DNA of 64,000 nt from Ruegeria halocynthiae (GTDB lineage Bacteria > Pseudomonadota > Alphaproteobacteria > Rhodobacterales > Rhodobacteraceae), in assembly GCF_000743705.1 (NCBI RefSeq), contig NZ_JQEZ01000004.1, forward strand, positions 124,001-188,000, in the 5' to 3' direction. Within the stretch, counting starts at the first letter, position 1. Each line of letters starts with the position of its first letter. A model generated the notes under the pieces. That model worked only from the letters and a program-made list of their open reading frames with translations. It was not told the origin of the DNA and searched no databases. A program made the position numbers and the translations under genes. This document shows, one piece after another, positions 34,464 to 43,691 of the stretch.

Positions 34464-34525
34464 TTTTCATCCGAAGTGCCATCTCTTAAACAGGTTCGAC
34501 CAAGCCAATTCATGGAGTCTGACCC

Positions 34526-35959
34526 GTGGCCAAGCAACCGATGCTGAAATTTGTCCAGATCGACCGTGTCATGCCGGAAAAGCGTGCCGCCGATGACCGC
34601 AAGGAAGACTTTGACGAAATCTATGCCGAATACGCTGCCGAAAAGGCTGCCGAGCAGGCCAGCCGCTGCAGCCAGTGTGGCGTGCCCTATTGTCAGTCCC
34701 ATTGTCCGTTGCACAACAATATCCCCGACTGGCTGAACCTGACAGCAACGGGGCGTCTGGAAGAGGCGTATCAGACCAGCCAGGCCACCAATACCTTCCC
34801 GGAAATTTGTGGCCGCATCTGCCCGCAGGACCGCCTGTGCGAAGGCAATTGTGTGATCGAACAATCCGGCCACGGCACTGTCACTATCGGTACGATCGAG
34901 AAATACATCACCGATACCGCCTGGGAAAAAGGCTGGGTCAAACCCACTCAGCCGGGGGCCGAGCGCGGTGAAAGCGTCGGCATTATCGGCGGTGGCCCCG
35001 GTGGGTTGGCCGCGGCGGACATGCTGCGCCGCGCCGGTATTCAGGTCACCGTCTATGACCGCCATGACCGCGCGGGCGGGTTGTTGATGTATGGCATTCC
35101 GGGCTTCAAGCTGGAAAAGGACATCGTGCAACGCCGTAATGACCTGTTGGCTGATGGCGGGGTTGAATTTGTTCTGAACTGCGACGTGGATGCGGCCAAG
35201 TTCGAAGAGATCCGCGCCAAACATGACGCTGTGATCATTGCGACTGGCGTTTACAAATCCCGCGACCTGTCCATGCCGGGCAGCGGTCTGGCGGGGATCG
35301 AAAAAGCCATCGACTTCCTGACCGTTTCGAACCGCAAGAGCTTTGGTGACAGGGTCGAGGATTTCGACAATGGTCGTCTGAATGCCGAAGGCAAAAAGGT
35401 TGTCGTGATCGGTGGCGGTGACACTGCGATGGATTGCGTGCGCACCTCGATCCGTCAGGGCGCGACCTCGGTCAAATGTCTGTATCGCCGCGACCGGGCC
35501 AACATGCCGGGCTCGCAGCGCGAAACCCAGAACGCCGAAGAAGAAGGCGTCATTTTCGAATGGCTCAGCGCGCCCAAAGGGTTCACCGGCGACGATAAGG
35601 TTGCGGGCGTGATGGTGCAGAAGATGCGTTTGGGTCAGCCCGATGCGTCCGGCCGTCAGGCGCCCGAAGTGATCGAAGGCGCGGATTATGTCGAAGACGC
35701 CGATCTGGTCATCAAGGCGCTGGGGTTTGAGCCCGAAGACCTGCCGACCCTGTTCGGTCAGCCCGACCTGCCGGTAACCCGCTGGGGCACCGTCAAGGCC
35801 GCCTTTCAGACCGGCGAGACCGAGATGGACGGTGTCTACGCCATCGGTGATATCGTGCGCGGCGCGTCCCTTGTCGTCTGGGCGATCCGTGACGGGCGTG
35901 ATTGCGCGGATGCGATCCTCGACCGGTTCAACACCAAGGCCGCTGTGGCGGCTGAATAA
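34526..35959 (+). CDS. gltD: Glutamate synthase, small subunit
   Basis: NADPH-dependent small subunit that feeds electrons to GltB, in the GS-GOGAT route of ammonia assimilation. The 477-residue protein starts with GTG (34526), GGAG 8 bases upstream. The N-terminal iron-sulfur region has CSQCGVPYCQSHC and CGRICPQDRLCEGNC, the FAD-binding site is GIIGGGPGGLAAADML and the NADPH site is VVVIGGGDTAMDCVRT. C-terminal YAIGDIVRGASLVVWAIRDG contacts FAD. The gene order is gltD, a GFA-family gene, gltB; the small subunit usually sits after or right beside gltB, so a foreign gene between the two is unusual. Confidence 0.97.
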   Translation: MAKQPMLKFVQIDRVMPEKRAADDRKEDFDEIYAEYAAEKAAEQASRCSQCGVPYCQSHCPLHNNIPDWLNLTATGRLEEAYQTSQATNTFPEICGRICPQDRLCEGNCVIEQSGHGTVTIGTIEKYITDTAWEKGWVKPTQPGAERGESVGIIGGGPGGLAAADMLRRAGIQVTVYDRHDRAGGLLMYGIPGFKLEKDIVQRRNDLLADGGVEFVLNCDVDAAKFEEIRAKHDAVIIATGVYKSRDLSMPGSGLAGIEKAIDFLTVSNRKSFGDRVEDFDNGRLNAEGKKVVVIGGGDTAMDCVRTSIRQGATSVKCLYRRDRANMPGSQRETQNAEEEGVIFEWLSAPKGFTGDDKVAGVMVQKMRLGQPDASGRQAPEVIEGADYVEDADLVIKALGFEPEDLPTLFGQPDLPVTRWGTVKAAFQTGETEMDGVYAIGDIVRGASLVVWAIRDGRDCADAILDRFNTKAAVAAE

Positions 35960-35989
35960 CCCAACCGCCCAGCGACAGGAGGGTCAGGA

Positions 35990-36427
35990 ATGCCCGAATT
36001 GCAAGGCCAATGCATGTGCGGCGCGGTCACGGTGACCGCCACTCCGGCGCGGGATGCGCTGGGCGCGTGCCATTGCGACCAGTGCCGCCGCTGGACCAGT
36101 TCGATGCTGGTGACCTTTCAGGCCGAACATGGATATGCGGCGCTTGGCCCGGTCAAGGTCTATACCTCGTCCGAATGGGCCGAACGCGCCTTTTGCGCGG
36201 ATTGCGGATCGGCGCTGTGGTATCGGATCACCCTGCCCGGTGAGATGCACGGACACACACAAATGGCAGCGGGCCTGTTTGACAACGGCGCAGGCCACCC
36301 GCTGCAACTGGAACTCTATATCGACAAAAAACCCGAAGGGTACGCGTTCGAAGGCGAACGCCGGCAGATGACCACAGCCGAGGTCCAAGCCATGTATGCC
36401 CCGCCGGAAGAAGGAGACAGCCAATGA
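35990..36427 (+). CDS. GFA-family zinc protein between gltD and gltB
   Basis: 145-residue protein of the GFA (glutathione-dependent formaldehyde-activating enzyme-like) family, a zinc-binding mss4-like fold. The metal-binding cysteines are visible as QCMCGAV, CHCDQCRRW and FCADCGSALWY. True Gfa activity is disputed for the family, so only a zinc protein call is safe. AGGAGGG lies 7 bases before the ATG. Its stop overlaps the gltB start codon by 4 bases, so GltB synthesis is likely coupled to it. Confidence 0.88.
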   Translation: MPELQGQCMCGAVTVTATPARDALGACHCDQCRRWTSSMLVTFQAEHGYAALGPVKVYTSSEWAERAFCADCGSALWYRITLPGEMHGHTQMAAGLFDNGAGHPLQLELYIDKKPEGYAFEGERRQMTTAEVQAMYAPPEEGDSQ

Positions 36428-39400
36428 CCAAATATGATGCCGAGTGGGTACGGGCCGAAGAAGCCAAACGCCGGTGGATGGCGGAAAACGGTCTCTATTC
36501 CGAGGATGAGGAGCATTCGTCCTGTGGCGTGGGTCTGGTGGTTTCGATCGACGGTAAGAAAAGCCGCAAGGTGGTGGATGCCGGGATCGACGCGCTGAAG
36601 GCGATCTGGCACCGCGGGGCGGTGGATGCCGATGGCAAAACCGGCGACGGCGCGGGTATTCACGTGCAGATTCCGGTGCCCTTCTTTTATGACCAGATCC
36701 GCCGCACCGGTCATGAGCCCCGGCTGGATCAGCTGGTTGCGGTCGGACAGGTCTTCCTGCCGCGCACCGATTTTGGCGCACAGGAGCAATGCCGGACCAT
36801 CGTTGAGACCGAAGTTCTGCGCATGGGCTATTACATCTATGGCTGGCGTCATGTGCCGGTCGATGTGACCTGTCTGGGTGAAAAGGCCAATGCGACCCGG
36901 CCCGAGATTGAACAGATTCTGATTTCGAATTCCAAAGGCGTGGACGAAGATACGTTCGAGCGCGAGCTTTATGTCATCCGCCGCCGCATCGAAAAGGCAG
37001 CGGTGGCCGCCGGAATCTCGGATCTGTATCTGGCCTCGCTGTCCTGCCGTTCGATCATCTACAAGGGCATGATGCTGGCCGAGCAGGTCGCGGTGTTCTA
37101 CCCCGATCTGATGGATGAAAGGTTCGAGAGCGCCTTTGCCATCTATCACCAGCGTTATTCCACCAACACTTTCCCGCAATGGTGGCTGGCCCAACCGTTC
37201 CGCATGTTGGCCCATAATGGCGAGATCAACACGCTGAAAGGCAACGTCAACTGGGTGAAAAGCCATGAGATCCGCATGGCCTCGTCGACCTTTGGTGACT
37301 ATGCCGAGGATATCAAACCGATCATCGCGGGCGGATCGTCGGATTCCGCCGCATTAGACTCGGTTTTTGAGGTTCTGGTGCGCGCAGGCCGTTCGGCCCC
37401 GATGGCGAAAACCATGCTGGTGCCGGAAAGCTGGTCCAAACAGGCGGTGGAACTGCCGCAGGCTTGGCGCGACATGTATTCCTATTGCAACTCGGTGATG
37501 GAGCCGTGGGACGGCCCCGCCGCGCTGGCCATGACCGATGGCCGCTGGGTCTGCGCCGGGCTTGACCGCAACGGCTTGCGTCCGATGCGTTACGTGGTGA
37601 CGGGCGATGGTCTGGTCATCGCCGGGTCCGAGGCCGGTATGGTGCCGATTGATGAGGCCAGCGTGACCGAAAAAGGCGCGCTGGGGCCGGGCCAGATGCT
37701 GGCCGTGGACATGAAAAAGGGCAAGTTGTTCCGCGACAAGCAGATCAAGGACAAGTTGGCCGCCGCGCTGCCTTTTGGCGACTGGGTTGGCAAGATTGCT
37801 GATCTGGATGACGTGCTGGCCAGAGTGACCGAAAAGCCGATGTTCTCGGGCGAAGAACTGCGCAAGCGCCAGATCGCTGCCGGATATTCGGTCGAGGAAC
37901 TGGAGCAAATTCTGGCCCCCATGGCCGAAGACGGCAAAGAAGCACTGGCCTCGATGGGTGATGATACGCCCTCGGCCGTGTTGTCGAAGCAATACCGCCC
38001 GCTCAGCCATTTCTTCCGCCAGAATTTCAGCCAGGTGACCAACCCGCCGATCGACAGTTTGCGCGAGTACCGCGTGATGTCGCTGAAAACCCGGTTCGGC
38101 AACCTGAAAAACGTGCTGGATGAGGACAGCAGCCAGACCGAGATCATCGTGCTGGAAAGCCCGTTTGTCGGCAACGCGCAGTGGGAGGAGCTGGCCGAGA
38201 ATTTCCACGCGCCGCTGGCGAAAATCGACTGTAGCTTTGAGCCCGGGCAAGGTGCGCTCAGCGACGCTCTGACCCGCGTCAGGGCCGAGGCGGAAGAGGC
38301 CGTGCGTTCCGGCGCGGGGCATCTGGTGCTGTCGGATATGAATTCCGGTCAGGGCCGTGTGGCGATGCCGATGATTCTGGCGACCAGCGCGGTGCATTCG
38401 CATCTGACCCGTCAGGGGCTGCGGACCTTCTGCTCGCTGAATGTGCGTTCGGCGGAATGTGTTGATCCGCATTATTTCGCGGTGTTGATCGGCTGTGGTG
38501 CGACCGTTGTGAACGCCTATCTGGCCGAAGATTCGCTGGCCGATCGTATTGATCGCGGTCTGCTGGACGGAACCCTGACAGAAAATGTGGCGCGATACCG
38601 CGAGGCGATTGATCAGGGTCTGTTGAAGATCATGGCCAAGATGGGCATCTCGGTGATCTCATCCTATCGCGGCGGTCTGAATTTTGAGGCTGTCGGCCTT
38701 AGCCGCGCCATGGTGGCGGAATACTTCCCGGGCATGACCAGCCGGATTTCCGGTATCGGCGTCACGGGCATTCAGTCCAAAGCCGAAGACATCCACGCCA
38801 AGGGCTGGGACAGCGGTCTGGACGTGCTGCCCATCGGTGGTTTCTACAAGGCGCGCAAGTCGGGTGAGACCCACGCGTGGGAAGCGACCTCGATGCATAT
38901 GATGCAAATGGCCTGCAATAGGGCCTCATACGAGTTGTGGAAGCAGTATTCGGCCAAGATGCAGTCGAACCCGCCGATCCATCTGCGCGATCTGATGGAC
39001 TTCAAAGCGCTTAACAACCCGATCCCGATTGAAGAGGTGGAATCGATCACCTCGATCCGCAAGCGGTTCGTGACGCCGGGCATGTCACTGGGCGCGCTCA
39101 GCCCCGAGGCGCATAAAACGCTGAACGTAGCGATGAACCGGATCGGCGCGAAATCCGACAGTGGCGAAGGTGGCGAAGATCCGGCGCATTTCGTGCCGGA
39201 ACCCAACGGCGATAACCCGTCGGCCAAGATCAAACAGGTGGCCAGTGGCCGCTTCGGTGTGACCGCCGAATACCTGAACCAATGTGAAGAGTTGGAGATC
39301 AAGGTCGCGCAGGGTGCAAAACCCGGTGAGGGCGGTCAGCTGCCGGGCATGAAGGTCACCGATCTGATTGCGCGTCTGCGGCATTCGACCAAAGGCGTGA

Positions 39401-40956
39401 CGCTGATTTCACCACCGCCGCACCACGACATCTATTCGATCGAGGATTTGGCCCAGCTGATCTATGACCTGAAACAGATCAACCCGCGCTGCAAGGTGAC
39501 GGTCAAGCTGGTGGCGTCCTCGGGCGTGGGCACGATTGCCGCTGGTGTGGCCAAGGCCAAGGCGGATGTGATCCTGATCTCGGGCCACAATGGCGGTACG
39601 GGTGCGTCTCCCGCGACCTCGATCAAGTATGCTGGTCTGCCGTGGGAGATGGGCCTGACCGAGGCGCATCAGGTTCTGGCGATGAACAACCTGCGGGATC
39701 GCGTCACCCTGCGCACCGATGGCGGTTTGCGCACGGGGCGTGACATTGTCATGGCCGCGATGATGGGGGCCGAGGAATTCGGCATCGGCACCGCCGCCCT
39801 GATCGCGATGGGCTGTATCATGGTGCGCCAGTGCCAGTCGAACACCTGTCCGGTTGGTGTGTGTACGCAGGACGATTCTCTGCGCGCCAAATTCACCGGC
39901 AATGCGGATAAGGTGGTGAACCTGATCACCTTCTACGCGCAGGAAGTGCGCGAGCTGCTGGCCAGCCTTGGCGCGCGGTCCATTGACGAGATCATCGGCC
40001 GCGCCGATCTGTTGGCGCAGGTCAGCCGTGGGTCCGCGCATCTGGACGATCTGGACCTGAACCCGCTGCTGATCACCGTCGATGGGGCACATGACATCGT
40101 GTACAACCGCGACAAGGAACGTAACGCAGTGCCCGATACGCTGGACGCCGAAATCGTGCGCGATGCGGCACGGTTCCTGAAAGACGGTGAAAAAATGCAG
40201 CTGTCCTATGCGGTGCAGAACACGCACCGCACGGTCGGCACCCGTGTTTCCAGCCATATCGTGCAGAACTTCGGGATGCGGAACACGTTCCAGCCTGACC
40301 ACCTGCACGTAAAGCTTCAGGGCTCGGCTGGCCAGTCGCTGGGGGCCTTTGCAGCGCCGGGTCTGAAACTGGAAGTGTCAGGTGACGCCAACGACTATGT
40401 CGGCAAGGGCCTGTCGGGCGGCATGATCGTCGTGCGCCCGCCGCAGGTCAGCCCGTTGAAGGCGGATGAGAACACCATCATCGGCAACACCGTCCTCTAT
40501 GGTGCCACCGATGGGGACCTGTTTGCCGCAGGTCGCGCGGGCGAACGCTTTGCGGTGCGAAACTCGGGCGCCCGGGTTGTGATTGAGGGCTGCGGATCCA
40601 ACGGGTGTGAATACATGACGGGTGGCCTCGCGGTGATCCTGGGTGATATCGGTGCCAACTTTGGCGCGGGGATGACGGGTGGCATGGCCTATCTGTATGA
40701 CCCCGACGGCAAGGCCCAGGCGCTGATGAATATGGAAACACTGGTGACCTGCCCGGTGACTGTCGACCATTGGGAACAGCAGTTGAAAGCGCTGATCGAA
40801 ACCCATCAGGCCGAAACCTTTAGCCGCAAGGCCGCCAGCATCCTGCAGCATTGGGACGTTGAAAAGACCAACTTCCTGCAGGTCTGCCCGAAAGAGATGC
40901 TGAACAAGCTCAGCCATCCTCTGACACATGAGGCCGCGGCTGTTCCGGCAGAATAG
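36424..40956 (+). CDS. gltB: Glutamate synthase, large subunit
   Basis: Makes two glutamates from glutamine and 2-oxoglutarate in the cytoplasm. The 1510-residue length is standard. A 33-residue propeptide precedes the N-terminal nucleophile Cys34 (SSCGVGLVV) of the class II amidotransferase domain; central and FMN-binding synthase domains follow (SGEGGEDP and GGTGASPATSIK), with the [3Fe-4S] cysteines in CIMVRQCQSNTCPVGVC. The C-terminal beta-helix carries GSNGCEYMTGG. The ATG overlaps the GFA gene stop by 4 bases. A strong terminator closes the operon. Confidence 0.98.
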   Translation: MTKYDAEWVRAEEAKRRWMAENGLYSEDEEHSSCGVGLVVSIDGKKSRKVVDAGIDALKAIWHRGAVDADGKTGDGAGIHVQIPVPFFYDQIRRTGHEPRLDQLVAVGQVFLPRTDFGAQEQCRTIVETEVLRMGYYIYGWRHVPVDVTCLGEKANATRPEIEQILISNSKGVDEDTFERELYVIRRRIEKAAVAAGISDLYLASLSCRSIIYKGMMLAEQVAVFYPDLMDERFESAFAIYHQRYSTNTFPQWWLAQPFRMLAHNGEINTLKGNVNWVKSHEIRMASSTFGDYAEDIKPIIAGGSSDSAALDSVFEVLVRAGRSAPMAKTMLVPESWSKQAVELPQAWRDMYSYCNSVMEPWDGPAALAMTDGRWVCAGLDRNGLRPMRYVVTGDGLVIAGSEAGMVPIDEASVTEKGALGPGQMLAVDMKKGKLFRDKQIKDKLAAALPFGDWVGKIADLDDVLARVTEKPMFSGEELRKRQIAAGYSVEELEQILAPMAEDGKEALASMGDDTPSAVLSKQYRPLSHFFRQNFSQVTNPPIDSLREYRVMSLKTRFGNLKNVLDEDSSQTEIIVLESPFVGNAQWEELAENFHAPLAKIDCSFEPGQGALSDALTRVRAEAEEAVRSGAGHLVLSDMNSGQGRVAMPMILATSAVHSHLTRQGLRTFCSLNVRSAECVDPHYFAVLIGCGATVVNAYLAEDSLADRIDRGLLDGTLTENVARYREAIDQGLLKIMAKMGISVISSYRGGLNFEAVGLSRAMVAEYFPGMTSRISGIGVTGIQSKAEDIHAKGWDSGLDVLPIGGFYKARKSGETHAWEATSMHMMQMACNRASYELWKQYSAKMQSNPPIHLRDLMDFKALNNPIPIEEVESITSIRKRFVTPGMSLGALSPEAHKTLNVAMNRIGAKSDSGEGGEDPAHFVPEPNGDNPSAKIKQVASGRFGVTAEYLNQCEELEIKVAQGAKPGEGGQLPGMKVTDLIARLRHSTKGVTLISPPPHHDIYSIEDLAQLIYDLKQINPRCKVTVKLVASSGVGTIAAGVAKAKADVILISGHNGGTGASPATSIKYAGLPWEMGLTEAHQVLAMNNLRDRVTLRTDGGLRTGRDIVMAAMMGAEEFGIGTAALIAMGCIMVRQCQSNTCPVGVCTQDDSLRAKFTGNADKVVNLITFYAQEVRELLASLGARSIDEIIGRADLLAQVSRGSAHLDDLDLNPLLITVDGAHDIVYNRDKERNAVPDTLDAEIVRDAARFLKDGEKMQLSYAVQNTHRTVGTRVSSHIVQNFGMRNTFQPDHLHVKLQGSAGQSLGAFAAPGLKLEVSGDANDYVGKGLSGGMIVVRPPQVSPLKADENTIIGNTVLYGATDGDLFAAGRAGERFAVRNSGARVVIEGCGSNGCEYMTGGLAVILGDIGANFGAGMTGGMAYLYDPDGKAQALMNMETLVTCPVTVDHWEQQLKALIETHQAETFSRKAASILQHWDVEKTNFLQVCPKEMLNKLSHPLTHEAAAVPAE

Positions 40957-40978
40957 GTCGCCTGACCAGCCATGATCC

Positions 40979-41016
40979 CAAAAACCGCGTGTCACCAGAA
41001 ACACGCGGTTTTTTTC
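40979..41016 (+). terminator. Rho-independent terminator of the gltD-GFA-gltB operon
   Basis: 10-base stem AACCGCGTGT with ACACGCGGTT, 8-base loop, then TTTTTTC. Starts 23 bases after the gltB stop; the A run on the 5' side makes it a possible bidirectional terminator. Confidence 0.88.
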
Positions 41017-41142
41017 TGATTTTCGACAATTTGTCCGCACTTATTGCGAATTTACGCAGGCTACGCCTAGCTTTGGTCTTAGTTTCTTCGGGATTTGCAG
41101 CCAAACTGCTTCCCAGTGTGACGAGTAGGCAGGAGCAGACGC

Positions 41143-42111
41143 ATGCCGACAAGTTTTACAGACCAGTTCTTTGTGCTGGACCCGGCGAACCCAGGTGCCA
41201 ACGGTACAGTTGTGGGGTCGTCCCTGACCGTGCAGAAATTCGACATCGTGGATCACAACGATGACGATCTGATCAACCGGCTGAATCCGCCTGGTGGTGG
41301 TGCTGGCGACACGGTGGATGGCGTCGATATCACCGCCTCGTATTTCAACGATATGGTGACGATCGAACTGCCCGACGGGACCGAGGTGACCTATTCCGGC
41401 GTGACCTTCTATCTTGCTGACGGGCGCGAGGTGTTTACCCCCACTGATGGTCAGGTTTTGCAAAACGGGACCTTTGTCGGATCATCCGTCACGGATTTCA
41501 GTGATTTTGGGGGGTCCTTCGGCTCGGTCGATATTTCCAATGGTGATCTGGGTCCGCCCTGTTTCACGCCCGGTACGTTGATCGAAACGCCAGGCGGCGC
41601 GCGCCGGGTTGAGGATCTGAAACCCGGCGATTTGATCATCACCGCCGATCACGGCGCGCAGCCGCTGCTGTGGATGGGGCGCACCACAGTGCAGGCGCAA
41701 GGTAAATTGGCGCCGATCCGGTTTGAGGCCGGGGTGCTGGGGCTTGATCGTCCGCTGACCGTCTCACCCCAGCACCGGATGCTGGTGGCCGATTGGCGGG
41801 CCCCCTATCTGTTTGGCCATTCCGAAGTGCTGATCGCCGCGCATTGTCTGGTGAATGGCGACACAGTGACCCGCGTCGAAGGGGGCGAGGTGGAGTATAT
41901 CCATCTGCTGTTTTCGCGGCATGAGATCGTGATCGCCAATGGGGCCAAAAGCGAAAGCTACTATCCCGGTCATGCGCTTACACAATCTGACCGGGCTACG
42001 CTGGCCGAGGTGTTGCAACTGTTTCCGGAACTGCGCGCCCGCAATCCGGTTCTGCCGACAACCGCGCGTCCGGTTGTGCGCCCGCGAGAGGCACGCGCGT
42101 TGGCGATATAA
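41143..42111 (+). CDS. Hint-domain protein
   Basis: 322-residue protein with a C-terminal Hint domain of the kind widespread in Roseobacter genomes (PF13403-like). The splice-type N-terminal Cys is Cys140 in PPCFTPGTLIETPGG, followed by VEDLKPGDLIITADHGAQPLLWMGR, SPQHRMLV and the later HLLFSRHEIVIANG with its His. The N-terminal 138 residues are acidic, with Gly/Asp-rich strands and no signal peptide. The Hint fold can self-cleave or attach another group, but whether this one is active is unknown. AGGAGC precedes the ATG. Confidence 0.88.
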   Translation: MPTSFTDQFFVLDPANPGANGTVVGSSLTVQKFDIVDHNDDDLINRLNPPGGGAGDTVDGVDITASYFNDMVTIELPDGTEVTYSGVTFYLADGREVFTPTDGQVLQNGTFVGSSVTDFSDFGGSFGSVDISNGDLGPPCFTPGTLIETPGGARRVEDLKPGDLIITADHGAQPLLWMGRTTVQAQGKLAPIRFEAGVLGLDRPLTVSPQHRMLVADWRAPYLFGHSEVLIAAHCLVNGDTVTRVEGGEVEYIHLLFSRHEIVIANGAKSESYYPGHALTQSDRATLAEVLQLFPELRARNPVLPTTARPVVRPREARALAI

Positions 42112-42150
42112 ACGTTTTCAAACTCCGGCACCGCGTCGTATAGCAACAGC

Positions 42151-42885
42151 ATGGCAAAAAAAGCAGCGCGCAAATCGAGCAGTCAGAAAAGCAAAGCGTC
42201 GAAGGCTAAAAAGCAAAAATCCCTGGGGATTCGCGGTTGGGTAACGCGGGTCGCACTGGGGCTGGTTGCTTTTGTTGTAGGGCTGGTGATACTTTTTTCT
42301 GTGGTGAATCCGCCTGTGACCCACACGATCTGGTCTGAATGGCGCCGATTGGGCAAGGTCGAACGCGACTGGGTTCCGATCGAAGAAATCTCACCAATCA
42401 TGGCCCGTGCTGTTGTGGCCGCCGAGGATGCGAATTTCTGCCAGCACTGGGGCTTTGACGTCGAGGCCATCCGCGACGCGCTGGAGGATGGCGGGTCGCG
42501 CGGTGCATCGACCCTTACACAGCAAGTGGTCAAGAATGTATTCCTGTGGCAGGGCCGCAGTTGGGTGCGCAAGGCACTGGAAACTTCGATCACACCGGTG
42601 GTTGAGGTTTTCTGGAGCAAGCAGCGCATTCTTGAAGTCTATCTGAACGTGGCCGAGACGGGGCAGGGTGTGTTTGGCGTCGAAGCGGCCGCGCAGGGGT
42701 ATTTCCGCGTTCCTGCTGCGAGGTTGAGCCCGGTGCAGGCGGCCCGGATTGCCGCGATTTTACCGTCGCCGCGCAACCGATCGGTCACCGATCCCTCGGT
42801 TCGGACGCGCAGACGCGCGGCGGCGATCCTGGATGGGGCGGCCACCATCCGCGCAGATGGTCGCGCGGATTGTTTCGAGGATTGA
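42151..42885 (+). CDS. mtgA: Monofunctional peptidoglycan transglycosylase
   Basis: Glycosyltransferase family 51 enzyme that polymerises lipid II into glycan strands. The 244-residue protein begins with a Lys/Ser-rich stretch and a membrane helix (about residues 34-54). The catalytic block is VVAAEDANFCQHWGFD, with the first catalytic Glu in AAED, followed by GASTLTQQVVKNVFL, VEVFWSKQRILEVYLNVAE and AAARL-type helices. The length fits MtgA and no penicillin-binding domain follows. It stands alone between the Hint gene and the GST gene. Confidence 0.95.
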   Translation: MAKKAARKSSSQKSKASKAKKQKSLGIRGWVTRVALGLVAFVVGLVILFSVVNPPVTHTIWSEWRRLGKVERDWVPIEEISPIMARAVVAAEDANFCQHWGFDVEAIRDALEDGGSRGASTLTQQVVKNVFLWQGRSWVRKALETSITPVVEVFWSKQRILEVYLNVAETGQGVFGVEAAAQGYFRVPAARLSPVQAARIAAILPSPRNRSVTDPSVRTRRRAAAILDGAATIRADGRADCFED

Positions 42886-42944
42886 AACTTACGCCCTCTC
42901 AAGGCTAAAGCTTGTTAGGTATACACTGGTTCGATTGGAAGCTC

Positions 42945-43610
42945 ATGGCGCGTTTGTTTCACGTTCCCCTGTCCCCCTATTGCCGCAAAGTACGGCTGTC
43001 GCTGGCGGAAAAAAAGATCGAGGTCGAGCTGGTCGAGGAAAGATACTGGGAACGGGACCCGGACTTCTTGCGCCGCAACCCGGCCGGAAAGGTACCGGTT
43101 TTGCGGCTGGACGGGCAGGTGATGTCGGAAAGCGCGGCAATCTGTGAATACATCGAGGAAACCCGCCCCGAGCCTTCGCTGATGCCCAAAACGCCCGAGG
43201 GTCGGTATGAGGTGCGGCGTCTGGTGGGGTGGTTCGACGACAAGTTTCATCACGAGGTCACCTCGAAGCTGTTGTATGAGCGGGTCAACAAGAAGGTGAC
43301 CGGCGAGGGGTATCCCGACAGCAAGAACGTCAAGGAAGGCGCGCGGGCGATCAAATACCATCTGGACTATATGGCATGGTTGCTGGATCACCGTCGTTGG
43401 CTGGCCGGCGACCAGATGACGCTGGCGGATTTTGCGGCGGCGGCACATTTGTCGGCGCTGGATTACATCTCGGATGTGGATTGGAACCGAAGCCATGCGG
43501 TCAAGGATTGGTACGCCAAGATCAAGTCGCGACCAGCCTTCCGGTCGATCCTTGCGGATCAGGTGCCGGGATTCCGGCCGCCTGCGCATTACGCTGATCT
43601 GGATTTCTGA
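42945..43610 (+). CDS. Glutathione S-transferase family protein
   Basis: 221-residue protein with a thioredoxin-like N-terminal domain (HVPLSPYCRKVRL, NPAGKVPVL, SESAAICEYIEE) and a helical C-terminal domain (LADFAAAAHL). The site SPYCRKV resembles the Ser/Cys active site of beta or omega-like GSTs. The substrate is unknown. I start at the ATG 42945 with GGAAG 7 bases upstream; the longer frame from 42912 would begin in a poor context. An intergenic repeat follows the stop codon. Confidence 0.9.
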   Translation: MARLFHVPLSPYCRKVRLSLAEKKIEVELVEERYWERDPDFLRRNPAGKVPVLRLDGQVMSESAAICEYIEETRPEPSLMPKTPEGRYEVRRLVGWFDDKFHHEVTSKLLYERVNKKVTGEGYPDSKNVKEGARAIKYHLDYMAWLLDHRRWLAGDQMTLADFAAAAHLSALDYISDVDWNRSHAVKDWYAKIKSRPAFRSILADQVPGFRPPAHYADLDF

Positions 43611-43615
43611 TAAGG

Positions 43616-43691
43616 TGGAGCAGGGGGCTGTCTGCCCCCTCTTGGCCCTTTGGGCCAATTCACCCCCGAGGATATTTTTGGCCAGATGAAG
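43616..43691 (+). repeat. Rhodobacteraceae-type intergenic repeat with two hairpins
   Basis: Hairpin one has AGGGGGC (43622-43628) with GCCCCCT (43634-43640); hairpin two has TTGGCCC (43642-43648) with GGGCCAA (43652-43658). A conserved-looking tail ATTCACCCCCGAGGATATTT continues into TTTGGCCAGATGAAG. I recognise this layout and tail as a motif recurring in many Rhodobacteraceae genomes. The last bases supply the queG start codon. Its copy number in this genome is not visible here. Confidence 0.6.
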
